Below are positions 32,048 through 41,115 of a DNA stretch of 64,000 nucleotides, piece by piece. A program made the position numbers and the translations under genes. Under the pieces are notes generated by a model. The model was not told the origin of the DNA. It saw only the letters and a program-made list of their open reading frames with translations, and ran no database searches. This DNA comes from Sodalinema lacuna_A (GTDB taxonomy: Bacteria; Cyanobacteriota; Cyanobacteriia; Cyanobacteriales; Geitlerinemataceae), in the NCBI GenBank assembly GCA_900149785.2, contig FSSI02000014.1, positions 27,271 through 91,270 on the forward strand, in the 5' to 3' direction. Numbering within the stretch: position 1 is the stretch's first letter; every line of letters begins with the position of its first letter.

Positions 32048-32072
32048 ATGATACGTGAGTTGCTTGTATCAT
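32048..32072. promoter_or_regulatory. Dyad ATGATAC-N11-GTATCAT upstream of sqr
   Basis: Perfect 7-bp inverted repeat with an 11-bp spacer, 145 bp from the 32217 gene and 270 bp from the sqr start. Its size and AT-rich symmetry fit a winged-helix (ArsR/SmtB-type) repressor site, although no regulator gene lies nearby. The rest of 31779-32216 is AT-rich promoter sequence without a gene. Confidence 0.4.
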
Positions 32073-32216
32073 CAAGGGGACGTTTGGGCAACACCCATTT
32101 CAACAATGAAGATTCAACAATTGCATCATGGACGAGCAGGGGTAGAATAATCCGATTGCTCTGGTGGGGTGAATCCTGAAACAATGGTGATTGGTTGACG
32201 ACAACCGTCCCCCTCA

Positions 32217-33281
32217 ATGGCATCCTTGACGATGAGCGACAGATTTCGCCCCTTTATTCAGCGTGTTGGTAGTGGCCCTCATACGGGCAAAAATCTCAGT
32301 CGAGATGATGCTGCTGAGGCGATGGCGATGATGCTGACGGCAGAAGCCACCCCCGCCCAGATTGGGGCGTTTCTAATTGCCCATCGCATTCAACGGCCGC
32401 GCGGTGAGGAACTGGCAGGGTTTTTAGATGCCTGCGATCGCCAGGCCCAGAAACTCCCGGCCATTGACGGATTGGTGACCGTGTTAGGCTGTCCCTACGA
32501 TGGGCGATCGCGTACGGCCCCGGTCACCCTCATCACGGCCCTGGGTTTAGCTGTCGAAGGGGTGGCCTGTCTGACTCACGGTAGCGGCCGGATGCCCACT
32601 AAATATGGAGTTCCCCTAATTGACATTTGGCAGGGATTAGGGATTGATTGGACGAAACTGGGACGCGATCGCCTCTCAGACCTCCTCAGCCACCATCGCA
32701 TCAGTTTCTACTATCAGCCTAACTTCTTCCCCGCCGCCGAACAACTCGTCACCTATCGAGAGCAACTTGGCAAACGGCCCCCCGTCGCGACGATGGAACT
32801 CATGTGGGTTCCCTACCAAGGCCCGGTTCATCTCGTCTGTGGCTTCGTCCATCCCCCCACCGAAGGCCTGTTTCAAACGGCCTTAAACTTACGTCAACAG
32901 CCCTGTTTTACCACCGTTAAGGGCCTAGAAGGCAGTTGTGATTTGCCCCGCAGTCGGCCGGCCATTATTGGTCAATTTGGACAACCCGGCGACGACTCCT
33001 CCCCCACCTGGGAACGGTTACATCTACATCCGATTGAATATGACTTAGGGGGAAGCGATGTTCCTCTCGACGGCGAACGGCAGTATATTGAGATGTTGCA
33101 ACGCACCCTGGCCGGAGACAATACGCCGCTGATGCCGGCTGCAATTTGGAATTTAGGGTTTTATCTCTGGCGTTGCGGTGTATGCAGCAGTTTACAGCAA
33201 GGGTTAGCCCGCGCTGAAGAGAACCTGAGTCAAGGGCGCTTGATGGCGAAAGTTCAGGAGTTGCGTGATCATGTCCGTTAA
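32217..33281 (+). CDS. Anthranilate phosphoribosyltransferase-like protein (TrpD2 type)
   Basis: 354 residues. It has the helical N-terminal domain (LSRDDAAEAMAMMLTAEATPAQIGAFL) and the alpha/beta domain of the anthranilate phosphoribosyltransferase fold. The region that is GTGGD in true TrpD reads GCPYDGRSRTAP here, so the tryptophan-pathway reaction is unlikely; this matches the TrpD2/YbiB-like cyanobacterial branch of unknown activity, some members of which bind nucleic acids. An ATG 15 bp further in is an alternative start. Its stop overlaps the mobA start, indicating co-expression with molybdenum cofactor biosynthesis. Confidence 0.85.
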   Translation: MASLTMSDRFRPFIQRVGSGPHTGKNLSRDDAAEAMAMMLTAEATPAQIGAFLIAHRIQRPRGEELAGFLDACDRQAQKLPAIDGLVTVLGCPYDGRSRTAPVTLITALGLAVEGVACLTHGSGRMPTKYGVPLIDIWQGLGIDWTKLGRDRLSDLLSHHRISFYYQPNFFPAAEQLVTYREQLGKRPPVATMELMWVPYQGPVHLVCGFVHPPTEGLFQTALNLRQQPCFTTVKGLEGSCDLPRSRPAIIGQFGQPGDDSSPTWERLHLHPIEYDLGGSDVPLDGERQYIEMLQRTLAGDNTPLMPAAIWNLGFYLWRCGVCSSLQQGLARAEENLSQGRLMAKVQELRDHVR

Positions 33282-33846
33282 CGTAAAAGCGGTGATTTTA
33301 GCCGGGGGCCAGAGTCGCCGTATGGGCCGAGATAAGTCTCTGGTGTTGTGGGAGGGGGTTCCCTTGTTGCGGCGGGTGTATGATGTGGCAGCGGCGGTGG
33401 TGGGAGATGTCACGGTGATGACCCCCTGGGGCGATCGCTATCGAGAGATTCTCCCGGCCGATTGTCACTGGCTGGCCGATGAACAGCCCGGTGAAGGCCC
33501 CTTGGTGGCCTTGCAACAGGTTCTAGGGGAGTCTAACCCCGCTGAGGTGGATTGGATTTGGCTGTTAGGTTGCGATTTACCCTGTCTGGATGGGGCAATT
33601 TTGCGGGGCTGGGTGAATCATTTAGAAAACCATTTTTCTGAGGAGTTGGTGGCTGTCGCGCGTTCTCAGGCGGGCTGGGAACCGCTCTGTGGCTTCTATC
33701 GCCCTCAGGTGTTGCCTCGGTTACGCGAGTTTATTGCCCAGGGGGGGCGATCGTTCCAAAATTGGCTTGATGGGGTTCCTCATGTGCAAATTCCGTTGGG
33801 AGAGGCGGAGGCACAGATGCTTTATAACTGTAATTCTTTGGAATAG
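33271..33846 (+). CDS. mobA: Molybdenum cofactor guanylyltransferase
   Basis: 191 residues from the ATG at 33271, which overlaps the preceding stop by 11 bp; a GTG six bases earlier is less likely. The N-terminal nucleotide-binding motif ILAGGQSRRMGRDKSLV, then LGCDLPCLDG and WEPLCGFYR, are diagnostic of MobA. It attaches GMP to molybdopterin to form the bis-MGD cofactor of enzymes such as assimilatory nitrate reductase. No other moa/moe genes are in the window. Length is standard. Confidence 0.93.
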   Translation: MSVNVKAVILAGGQSRRMGRDKSLVLWEGVPLLRRVYDVAAAVVGDVTVMTPWGDRYREILPADCHWLADEQPGEGPLVALQQVLGESNPAEVDWIWLLGCDLPCLDGAILRGWVNHLENHFSEELVAVARSQAGWEPLCGFYRPQVLPRLREFIAQGGRSFQNWLDGVPHVQIPLGEAEAQMLYNCNSLE

Positions 33847-33953
33847 GGGAGAAATCGGGTTGGGGTTTGGGTCCGTGAGACGTGGGGGAGTGGGAATGCT
33901 ATTATCGCCTCAATGGGTCAATCAGACTTGTCCTCTCTTGGGTTGGAACTGCG

Positions 33954-34394
33954 ATGAAATTCCGTACCGCACGCCAACAGCGTATTCGTCGGTATCGTCG
34001 CTATTTGGCGATCGCCATGGTGATCTCGATTGCCCTGGGAATTGGCAGTCGGGTTGATACAGTCCCGTTGGCAGCCTGGGTACAAAACTCTGCTGGGGCG
34101 ATGTTCTATGAACTCTTTTGGATGTTTCTGGTGGCGTATAGTATCCCAGAATTGGCGGCGGGGGCGATCGCCGGTCTCATCTTTATCCTCACCAGTTTGC
34201 TAGAACTGTTGCAACTGTACCAACATCCAATCCTAGACACCATCCGTCAAACCCTAGTTGGGCGACTTCTCATCGGCAGTCACTTCGACCCCTGGGATTT
34301 CCTGCACTACTTTATCGGTTGTATGATCGGTTGGTTCCTGCTACGTCAATTGCAACGCCAGGTCTTAACTCCTAAGTCCTACCATCGTTTCTAA
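33954..34394 (+). CDS. DUF2809 membrane protein
   Basis: 146 residues from the ATG at 33954; the longer frame from 33882 has no family support. Four hydrophobic segments (YLAIAMVISIALGIGSRV; MFYELFWMFLVAYSIPELAA; a third around AGLIFILTSLLELLQLYQHP; a fourth FIGCMIGWFLL) and the signature ELLQLYQHPILDTIRQT followed by LGxxF-like text match DUF2809. The family is widespread in bacteria, has no known function, and is probably in the cytoplasmic membrane. Located 27 bp before murF, perhaps in the same transcript. Confidence 0.8.
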   Translation: MKFRTARQQRIRRYRRYLAIAMVISIALGIGSRVDTVPLAAWVQNSAGAMFYELFWMFLVAYSIPELAAGAIAGLIFILTSLLELLQLYQHPILDTIRQTLVGRLLIGSHFDPWDFLHYFIGCMIGWFLLRQLQRQVLTPKSYHRF

Positions 34395-34421
34395 CCGTCT
34401 CAACTCCAGATTGCTACCACC

Positions 34422-35777
34422 ATGCGCGTTTTCCTTCAGCATCTTGCCCATGTCCTCTCTGCAACCCCCAAGGGCTGTTCGGAACAGTCTCTCAACCGCG
34501 CCTGTACAGGAATTTCTACGGATACGCGCCGGGTTGGCCCCGGGAATTTGTTTATCGCCTTGTCGGGAGAACAGTTTGACGGCCATGATTTTGTCTATCA
34601 GGCCCGGGAACGGGGGGCGATCGCCGTCTTGGTTCACCGGCCCCTCGATGATGAGACGTTACCGCAACTCGTGGTTCCCGATACTCTGGCCGCCTATCAA
34701 CGTTTAGGCCGCTGGTGGCGGGATACTCATGCGATTCCGGTGATTGGGGTGACGGGGTCAGTGGGCAAAACCACCACCAAGGAACTGATTGCAGCGATCT
34801 TAGGGATTCATGGCAATGTCTTGAAAACCCAAGATAATTTTAATAACGAAATTGGCGTTCCCAAAACTCTACTACAACTGAATGAGAATCACACCTATGC
34901 GGTGGTGGAAATGGCCATGCGGGGAAAGGGGCAAATTGCTGAACTCACCCATATCGCCCGGCCGGATATTGGGGTAATTACCAATGTGGGAACGGCCCAT
35001 ATTGGTTTATTGGGATCACGAGAGGCGATCGCCCAGGCCAAATGTGAACTCTTGGCGGAAATGCCCCAAACGGGCTGTGCGGTTCTCAATGCCGATAATG
35101 CGTTATTGATGGAAACGGCGGCGACGGTGTGGGCCGGGAAAACCCTCACCTTTGGCTTAACGGCGGGAGATTTACAGGGAACCCTCATTGACTCTCATAC
35201 CCTAGAACTTGAGGGCCTACGCTATCCGCTACCCCTTCCGGGCCGACATAACGCCCTCAATTATCTGGCAGCGATCGCCGTGGCCCGCCTCCTCAACCTC
35301 AATACCAATCGCCTCAACCACGGATTAGCCGTTAACATTCCCAATGGACGCGCCCAAAAACATCTCCTAGCCGGAGATGTACAGTTATTAGATGAAACTT
35401 ATAATGCTGGACTTGAATCCATGTTAGCGGCATTGGAGTTATTGGCTGAGGTTCCCGGACAACGACGGATTGCCGTGTTAGGAACCATGAAGGAGTTGGG
35501 GGAACAATCTCTTGACTTTCACCGACAGGTGGGGGAACGGGTGAAGCAGCTTAATCTGGATGCCTTGTTTATCTTGGCGGAACTTCCTGAAGCTGAAGCG
35601 ATGGCCGATGGCGCTCATGGACTATCCTTTGTTGATATTGAAAACATCGAAACTCCTGACGCTCATGAAGCATTAACCCAACGATTACGGACGTTCTTGG
35701 AAGAGGGCGATCGCGTCTTGTTTAAAGCCTCCCACTCGGTCGCCCTCCATCGAATTGTGGATGCCCTAAAACATTAA
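34422..35777 (+). CDS. murF: UDP-N-acetylmuramoyl-tripeptide--D-Ala-D-Ala ligase
   Basis: 451 residues. It adds D-Ala-D-Ala to the peptidoglycan precursor in the cytoplasm. Seen: STDTRRVGPGNLFIALSGE in the N-terminal domain, the ATP-binding GVTGSVGKTTTKELI (about residues 107-121), QDNFNNEIGVP, the MAMRGKGQI block, GRHNALNYLAAIAVA and the C-terminal DETYNAG. These form the full set of Mur ligase motifs of MurF. The gene is 27 bp behind the DUF2809 gene. Length is normal. Confidence 0.96.
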   Translation: MRVFLQHLAHVLSATPKGCSEQSLNRACTGISTDTRRVGPGNLFIALSGEQFDGHDFVYQARERGAIAVLVHRPLDDETLPQLVVPDTLAAYQRLGRWWRDTHAIPVIGVTGSVGKTTTKELIAAILGIHGNVLKTQDNFNNEIGVPKTLLQLNENHTYAVVEMAMRGKGQIAELTHIARPDIGVITNVGTAHIGLLGSREAIAQAKCELLAEMPQTGCAVLNADNALLMETAATVWAGKTLTFGLTAGDLQGTLIDSHTLELEGLRYPLPLPGRHNALNYLAAIAVARLLNLNTNRLNHGLAVNIPNGRAQKHLLAGDVQLLDETYNAGLESMLAALELLAEVPGQRRIAVLGTMKELGEQSLDFHRQVGERVKQLNLDALFILAELPEAEAMADGAHGLSFVDIENIETPDAHEALTQRLRTFLEEGDRVLFKASHSVALHRIVDALKH

Positions 35778-35839
35778 CAATTTGCAAGGGATCTGCCGCG
35801 ATTCAATATGATTAATTCAGAAAAATTAGCCATTAAACC

Positions 35840-36997
35840 GTGGGACTTGTGACCCCTTTTAAGCCCTTGATTCAACCCTTTAAACCTGTTAAACGTGCCG
35901 TTGCCCTCGCCACATCACTCTTCCTCAGTTGGGGATATCTGGCCGTAGATGTTTCGGCCCAATCCTCACCCCAATCCTCACCCCAATCGAGAGATTGGCA
36001 ACTTTGGCAACGCAAGAAAACCCCCTCAACGTCAGGCCAGGAACAGCAACCGTTGCGGGAGTTTGGGGATTGGTGTCTCGAACGCGATCGCCTGCCAGAA
36101 TCGAGTCAGCGTACCATTGAGGCGATGTTACGTCGCGCTGACAGCCAGAATTGTCTCGAAGCGCAACGGAACCTGAATCAAATCGATGATCTCAATCTTA
36201 GCGCCCAATCTCTCAGCGATTTACGGCCTCTGGCCTCTCTAACTCATCTAACTCGTCTTGATTTAAGTGTCAACGAGATTACCGATATTTCTCCCCTACG
36301 TCATCTGACGCAATTAGAAGAGGTTTTACTAAGTCTCAATGACGTTGAAGATCTCTCACCCCTCGCTTCCTTGGTGAACTTGCGTAAACTCAATCTCGAT
36401 CGCAATCAAGTTGAGGATATTTCTGCCCTAAGTTCTCTGGTGAACCTACAAGTGTTGTTTCTCAATGACAACGCGATCGAAGATATTTCTGCACTCAATT
36501 CTGTGTTGAATTTGCAAGTATTGTTTCTCAATGACAACGAAATTGAGGATATTTCCGCCCTCAATTCTCTGGTTGAATTAGAAACCTTATCGCTGAATAA
36601 TAACCAAATTCAGGATATTTCGCCCCTGCTTCCCCTCAACCAAATGTATGAATTGCATCTCGATCATAATGCCATTGTTGACCTAAATGGCTTGCAACAG
36701 ATGACCGGTTTAAATGAATTGTATTTAAGTGGCAACCAGATTATCAATATTGAGCCATTATCGAGTCTAAATGCCTTGACAGAATTGTATATTCGTGATA
36801 ACAAAATCCAAGATATTGGGACGCTTCCCCAACTCACCAGCCTGAACTGGGCCGACTTTGAAGACAATGACATTTTAGACATTTCCCCCTTAGCCAACAT
36901 GACGACGCTGGTGAGGGTGATTTTAGTCGATAACCCCGTGAACCCGTCCACCTGTCCCGTTGAACCCAGAATTTGTCAATTTGAACCGGAGGTTTAA
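35840..36997 (+). CDS. Leucine-rich repeat protein, secreted
   Basis: 385 residues from a GTG at 35840 (another GTG lies 4 codons in). A hydrophobic segment around AVALATSLFLSWGYLAVDVSA looks like a signal peptide. After a Gln/Ser-rich stretch and a cysteine pair, about eleven 22-residue leucine-rich repeats of the LTRLDLSVNEITDISPL type follow, as in internalin-like bacterial LRRs. A final short cap contains two cysteines. Two adjacent repeats (VNLQVLFLNDNAIEDISALN and the next) are almost identical in DNA, a recent 66-bp duplication. Such proteins usually mediate protein binding outside the cytoplasm; the ligand is unknown. Confidence 0.85.
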   Translation: MGLVTPFKPLIQPFKPVKRAVALATSLFLSWGYLAVDVSAQSSPQSSPQSRDWQLWQRKKTPSTSGQEQQPLREFGDWCLERDRLPESSQRTIEAMLRRADSQNCLEAQRNLNQIDDLNLSAQSLSDLRPLASLTHLTRLDLSVNEITDISPLRHLTQLEEVLLSLNDVEDLSPLASLVNLRKLNLDRNQVEDISALSSLVNLQVLFLNDNAIEDISALNSVLNLQVLFLNDNEIEDISALNSLVELETLSLNNNQIQDISPLLPLNQMYELHLDHNAIVDLNGLQQMTGLNELYLSGNQIINIEPLSSLNALTELYIRDNKIQDIGTLPQLTSLNWADFEDNDILDISPLANMTTLVRVILVDNPVNPSTCPVEPRICQFEPEV

Positions 36998-37130
36998 GCC
37001 TATCCCGAATACCAGGTTTGGCGGTTGGGGTGACGACAAGGGGACATCCTCCCTAGAAGACATCCCCCTCATCAGGGTAAACTTGTCCACGGCGAACTCT
37101 TAACAATTAACGATTAACACGTCACTGACA

Positions 37131-39281
37131 ATGCCTACCTTTCTCCTCGAAGTCGGTACCGAAGAACTCCCCGCCAGTTTTGTCGAAGGGGCCATCGCCC
37201 AATGGCGCGATCGCATCCCCCCCTCCCTCACCGAGGCCTTCATCGAACCGGCGGCGGTGGAGATCTACGGAACCCCTCGCCGTCTCGCGGTTTTGCTGCA
37301 TAACCTCCCCAGTCAACAAAGCGATCGCAGCGAAGACATCAAGGGGCCACCCGTTCGGGCCGCCTACAAAGATGGACAACCCACCAAAGCCGCCGAGGGA
37401 TTCGCCCGCAAACAAGAGGTATCCTTAGAAGATCTAGAAATCCGGGATACGGAGAAAGGAGAATTTGTCTTTGTCCGCAAACAGATTCCTGGCCGGCCCA
37501 CAGCCGACATTCTCACAGAACTGATCCCCCAATGGATCTTCAAACTCGAAGGAAAACGGTTTATGCGTTGGGGCGATGGCGACGTGCGGTTTCCCCGTCC
37601 CATTCGTTGGCTGGTGGCCGTACTCGATGATACGGTTTTGCCGCTAACCATTACCAGTGGTTCCGATGTTGTCACCAGCGATCGCCACTCCGCCGGCCAC
37701 CGCGTTCTCCATCCCGATCCCGTCTCAATTCCCCACGCCACCGACTACCTAGAGAACTTGCGTCAAGCGGCGATCGAAGTGAACCCCCAACGCCGTCGCG
37801 AAACCATCATCGAGGGGATTCATCACTGCGCCGCCCAAGTGGGGGGAACCGCTGATATCCCTGAAGACCTACTCGCCGAAGTGGTGCAATTGGTGGAATA
37901 TCCCACCGCCGTCCTGGGCAAATTTGACGACGACTTCCTAATTTTGCCCCCGGAAGTCATCACCACAGTCATGGTTTCTCACCAACGCTACTTCCCGGTT
38001 CTCAACGCCGAAAACCCTCAGGAACTCCTGCCTTATTTTATCACCATTTCTAACGGCGACCCGGCAAAATCCGACCTCATCGCCGCTGGAAATGAACGGG
38101 TGATTCGGGCGCGACTGGCTGATGGTGAGTTTTTCTATAAAGCCGATTGTGAGCAGCCCCTAGAAACCCTCGTTCCTCAGTTAGAAAGTATCACCTTCCA
38201 AGAGAATTTAGGGACTGTCAAAGATAAAGTAGATCGCTTCACCGCTGTCGCCAATCAACTCAGTCAAGCCCTAAACTTAAGTGAGTCAGAACAGGCTAAA
38301 ATTGAGCGGGCTTGCTATCTCTGCAAAGCCGACTTAGTCAGTCAAATGGTCTATGAGTTCCCGGAACTGCAAGGGGTCATGGGTGAGAAATATGCCCGCG
38401 TCAGTGGCGAAGATGAAGCCGTTTGTCGGGCAATTTTTGAGCATTACTTACCTCGGGGGGCGGAGGATAGTTTACCCCAGACCCTAACCGGGCAACTTGT
38501 CGGATTGAGCGATCGCCTCGATACCCTCGTCAGTATTTTTGGTTTAGGGTTATTACCCAGTGGTTCCTCCGATCCCTTCGCCCTCCGTCGCGCCGCCAAT
38601 GCAGTGGTGAATATCATCTGGGCGGCGGATTTAGAGTTGAACCTCAATCAATTCTTGCAGCAAGGCGTTGAGACGTTTAAAACCGCCCATACCCAAGCCT
38701 CACCGGAGTTACTAACACAACTGCAAACCTTCTTCCTGCAACGGTTACAAACCCTCCTGCAAGATGAGCGAGGCATTGATTATGACCTCGTCAATGGGGT
38801 ATTAGGAGAAGATGACGCCGATTATGCAGAACGGGCCTTAGCGGATGTTTTAGATACCCGCGATCGCGCCGAATTTCTACAACAAATCCGTCAAGACGGA
38901 ACCCTAGATGTGATTTATGAAATCGTCAATCGTTCCGCCCGCTTAGCCAAAAAAGGGGACTTATCCACCCAAGAATTGAACCCCAAAGATGTCGTGAAGC
39001 CCGAGTTATTTGAATCCCCCGCCGAACAGGGATTTTATGATGCCTTACTGGGGCTATTACCGCGCACCGAAGCCGCCCAAGAGGAACGCAAGTATAGCCA
39101 ACTGATTGAAGGATTAGTCGAAATTGCGCCCACCGTGCGGGAGTTCTTTGACGGCGAAAATAGTGTGTTAGTGATGGCCGACGATGAGGCCGTGAAAGCC
39201 AACCGTCTCAACCTGCTAGGGTTATTGCGTAACCACGCCCGTGTCTTAGCCGACTTCGGGGCGATCGTCAAAAACGGCTAA
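37131..39281 (+). CDS. glyS: Glycine--tRNA ligase beta subunit
   Basis: 716 residues, full length. Start TFLLEVGTEELPASFVEGAI is diagnostic of GlyS, the beta chain of the heterotetrameric glycyl-tRNA synthetase that binds the tRNA. Further family text: FPRPIRWLVAVLDD, NPQELLPYFITISNG, VIRARLADGEFFYKAD, and a C-terminal anticodon-binding HD-like region including AVKANRLNLLGLL. The alpha chain glyQ is not in the window, which is usual in cyanobacteria where the two are separate. A pair of dispersed palindromes follows. Confidence 0.97.
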   Translation: MPTFLLEVGTEELPASFVEGAIAQWRDRIPPSLTEAFIEPAAVEIYGTPRRLAVLLHNLPSQQSDRSEDIKGPPVRAAYKDGQPTKAAEGFARKQEVSLEDLEIRDTEKGEFVFVRKQIPGRPTADILTELIPQWIFKLEGKRFMRWGDGDVRFPRPIRWLVAVLDDTVLPLTITSGSDVVTSDRHSAGHRVLHPDPVSIPHATDYLENLRQAAIEVNPQRRRETIIEGIHHCAAQVGGTADIPEDLLAEVVQLVEYPTAVLGKFDDDFLILPPEVITTVMVSHQRYFPVLNAENPQELLPYFITISNGDPAKSDLIAAGNERVIRARLADGEFFYKADCEQPLETLVPQLESITFQENLGTVKDKVDRFTAVANQLSQALNLSESEQAKIERACYLCKADLVSQMVYEFPELQGVMGEKYARVSGEDEAVCRAIFEHYLPRGAEDSLPQTLTGQLVGLSDRLDTLVSIFGLGLLPSGSSDPFALRRAANAVVNIIWAADLELNLNQFLQQGVETFKTAHTQASPELLTQLQTFFLQRLQTLLQDERGIDYDLVNGVLGEDDADYAERALADVLDTRDRAEFLQQIRQDGTLDVIYEIVNRSARLAKKGDLSTQELNPKDVVKPELFESPAEQGFYDALLGLLPRTEAAQEERKYSQLIEGLVEIAPTVREFFDGENSVLVMADDEAVKANRLNLLGLLRNHARVLADFGAIVKNG

Positions 39282-39301
39282 CCCAACCCGCCTCGCCACC
39301 A

Positions 39302-39395
39302 AGAAACCGAGTTTTTCCAAAAAACCCGGTTTCTGGCAACTTCTAGCCCCCAAAACCCCCAACTCGAAACCGAGTTTCCCAAGAAACCCGGTTTC
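39302..39395. repeat. Two ACCGAGTTT/AAACCCGGT palindromes
   Basis: Copies at 39302-39334 and 39366-39395, each an inverted repeat of AGAAACCGAGTTT type, separated by TGGCAACTTCTAGCCCCCA and followed by TGGCAACTTTTAGCCCCCA, so the unit is about 64 bp and tandemly repeated. Same family as 6426-6458. They lie behind glyS and could end its transcript. Confidence 0.75.
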
Positions 39396-39525
39396 TGGCA
39401 ACTTTTAGCCCCCAACCCCCCCTGTCAGTGATCCCCATCACAGCCAACCCAGACAAACATCAACTGTGCCACTGTTTTAAAGTGGCATACTAGAGCCATT
39501 AAGGGTGTAATAAGGGTCAACACAC

Positions 39526-39738
39526 ATGATTTCTACATTAGTTGAATCCGCATTTGAAACAGGGTGCTTAAGCGTCGCGTCAGAAGGACTCATCTACCAA
39601 GTCCTAACCCACCGCGCCTATGGCCCCACAGACTTAGACGCATTACAACGTCTCCAACTAGCCGTTCAACGGGGGAAAATCCAGCGAGAAGCCTCTCGCC
39701 AATTTACGGTACTATCAAACCTGATGGTTGCCGCATAG
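39526..39738 (+). CDS. Small conserved hypothetical protein
   Basis: 70 residues: ISTLVESAFETGCLSVASEG, then LIYQVLTHRAYGPTDLDALQ and a helical basic end. I recall similar short proteins in many cyanobacteria, always without function. The composition and position (TAAGGG 12 bp before ATG) suggest a real gene; the next gene starts 15 bp downstream. No signal peptide, no metal-binding motif. Confidence 0.7.
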   Translation: MISTLVESAFETGCLSVASEGLIYQVLTHRAYGPTDLDALQRLQLAVQRGKIQREASRQFTVLSNLMVAA

Positions 39739-39753
39739 CATTATCACAGTCCC

Positions 39754-41040
39754 TTGTCCGAGAACCCCTCCAACCCACCCGTTGAACCGACTGTCCAACA
39801 CAGTCGCCTCATCGCCGCCTCCCCTATCTACTACGGTTGGCTGATTCTCCTCGCCGGAAGTTTGGGGATGCTGATGACCATTCCCGGTCAAACCGTCGGC
39901 GTATCCGTGTTTCTCGACAAAATTATTCTCGATCTCGATATATCGCGATCGCTCGTTTCATTCCTCTACCTCCTCGGAACCGTCAGCGGTTCCTTTTTTC
40001 TCCCCGGAGTTGGACGCTTCATCGACCGTTCCGGTCCCCGCAAAGCCGTCATCATCATCGCCAGTCTCTTCGCCCTAGCCTGTGTCTACATGGGGCTAGT
40101 GGGCAACATCATCATGTTGGCCCTAGGATTTATTGCCATCCGCAGTTTAGGACAAGGGGCCTTAGCCCTCGTTAGCCTCAACGTCATCAACCTGTGGTTT
40201 GTCCGTCGTCGAGGCTTTGCCCTCAGCATCTCCGGAATTGGCCTAGCCCTGGGAATTGGCGTATTTCCCCTCATCATCGAAAGCCTAATCAATCAACTCG
40301 GTTGGCGACTAGCCTACGCCAGCCTAGGAGGAGTCGTCGCCCTAACCATCCTCCCCCTAGGAGCGCTCCTCTACCGCGACCAACCCGAACGCTACGGCCT
40401 ACAACCCGACGGCCCCCTCAAAGCCACCCAAACCAGGCCGCTCAACGAAGTCAACTATACCCTCCCCGCCGCCCGGCGCACCCTCACCTTTTGGATATTC
40501 ACCGCCGGGAGTATCTGCGTTGCCACGTTAATCACGGGCCTAATCTTCCACCACTACTCCATTATGGCCAGTTCAGGGATTGAGCGAGCCATCGCGGCTA
40601 TGGTGTTTGTCCCCTTCGGAGTCGTAACCGCCCTCGCCAACCTCGTGACGGGCCTATTACTCGACCGCATCTCACCGCGATTTCTCATGGCGGCCATGTT
40701 ACTGCTACTCTGTAGTGCCTTATTCCTGGCCGTGCGCGTCACAACCCCCGAAGGAATGCTCCTCTACGGCGGGCTATTGGGCTTAATGGAGGGCATGAAC
40801 GGAGTCCTGAAGTCGGGGGTGTATGCCTACTATTTCGGGCGCTCTCACCTCGGCAGTATCACCGGCTTTGCCACCACCTTGGCCGTCATCGGTACCGCCA
40901 CGGGGCCGGTGTCTTTTGCCCTCGGATTAGACCACTTCGGCAGTTATGGTCCCGTCCTCGCCCTGACCGCTTTACCCCCCTTCCTGGTGGCTGTGATCCT
41001 ACTTCTAACCCCCTCTAGGCTGTTTAAGACGTCCCCTTGA
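39754..41040 (+). CDS. MFS transporter
   Basis: 428 residues, starting at a TTG at 39754, the only start that keeps the first transmembrane helix. Twelve hydrophobic segments in two halves are visible; the loop after helix 2 reads GRFIDRSGPRKAV, the MFS signature GxxxDRxGxR/K, repeated in the second half as GLLLDRISPRFLM. The general layout resembles the oxalate/formate antiporter or monocarboxylate-type MFS proteins, but the substrate cannot be named. It is 15 bp behind the small gene and may be co-transcribed. Confidence 0.85.
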   Translation: MSENPSNPPVEPTVQHSRLIAASPIYYGWLILLAGSLGMLMTIPGQTVGVSVFLDKIILDLDISRSLVSFLYLLGTVSGSFFLPGVGRFIDRSGPRKAVIIIASLFALACVYMGLVGNIIMLALGFIAIRSLGQGALALVSLNVINLWFVRRRGFALSISGIGLALGIGVFPLIIESLINQLGWRLAYASLGGVVALTILPLGALLYRDQPERYGLQPDGPLKATQTRPLNEVNYTLPAARRTLTFWIFTAGSICVATLITGLIFHHYSIMASSGIERAIAAMVFVPFGVVTALANLVTGLLLDRISPRFLMAAMLLLLCSALFLAVRVTTPEGMLLYGGLLGLMEGMNGVLKSGVYAYYFGRSHLGSITGFATTLAVIGTATGPVSFALGLDHFGSYGPVLALTALPPFLVAVILLLTPSRLFKTSP

Positions 41041-41044
41041 CATA

Positions 41045-41085
41045 AGAGGGGGAAGAAGGCAAGAGGCAAGAAGCAAGAGGAACTG
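41045..41085. repeat. Short heptamer array (AGGCAAGA)n
   Basis: About four AGGCAAG/AAGCAAG units directly downstream of the MFS stop codon, of the family at 1051-1190. Confidence 0.7.
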
Positions 41086-41115
41086 TTTGCACTCTTGCGG
41101 GTGTCGGATGTCTGG

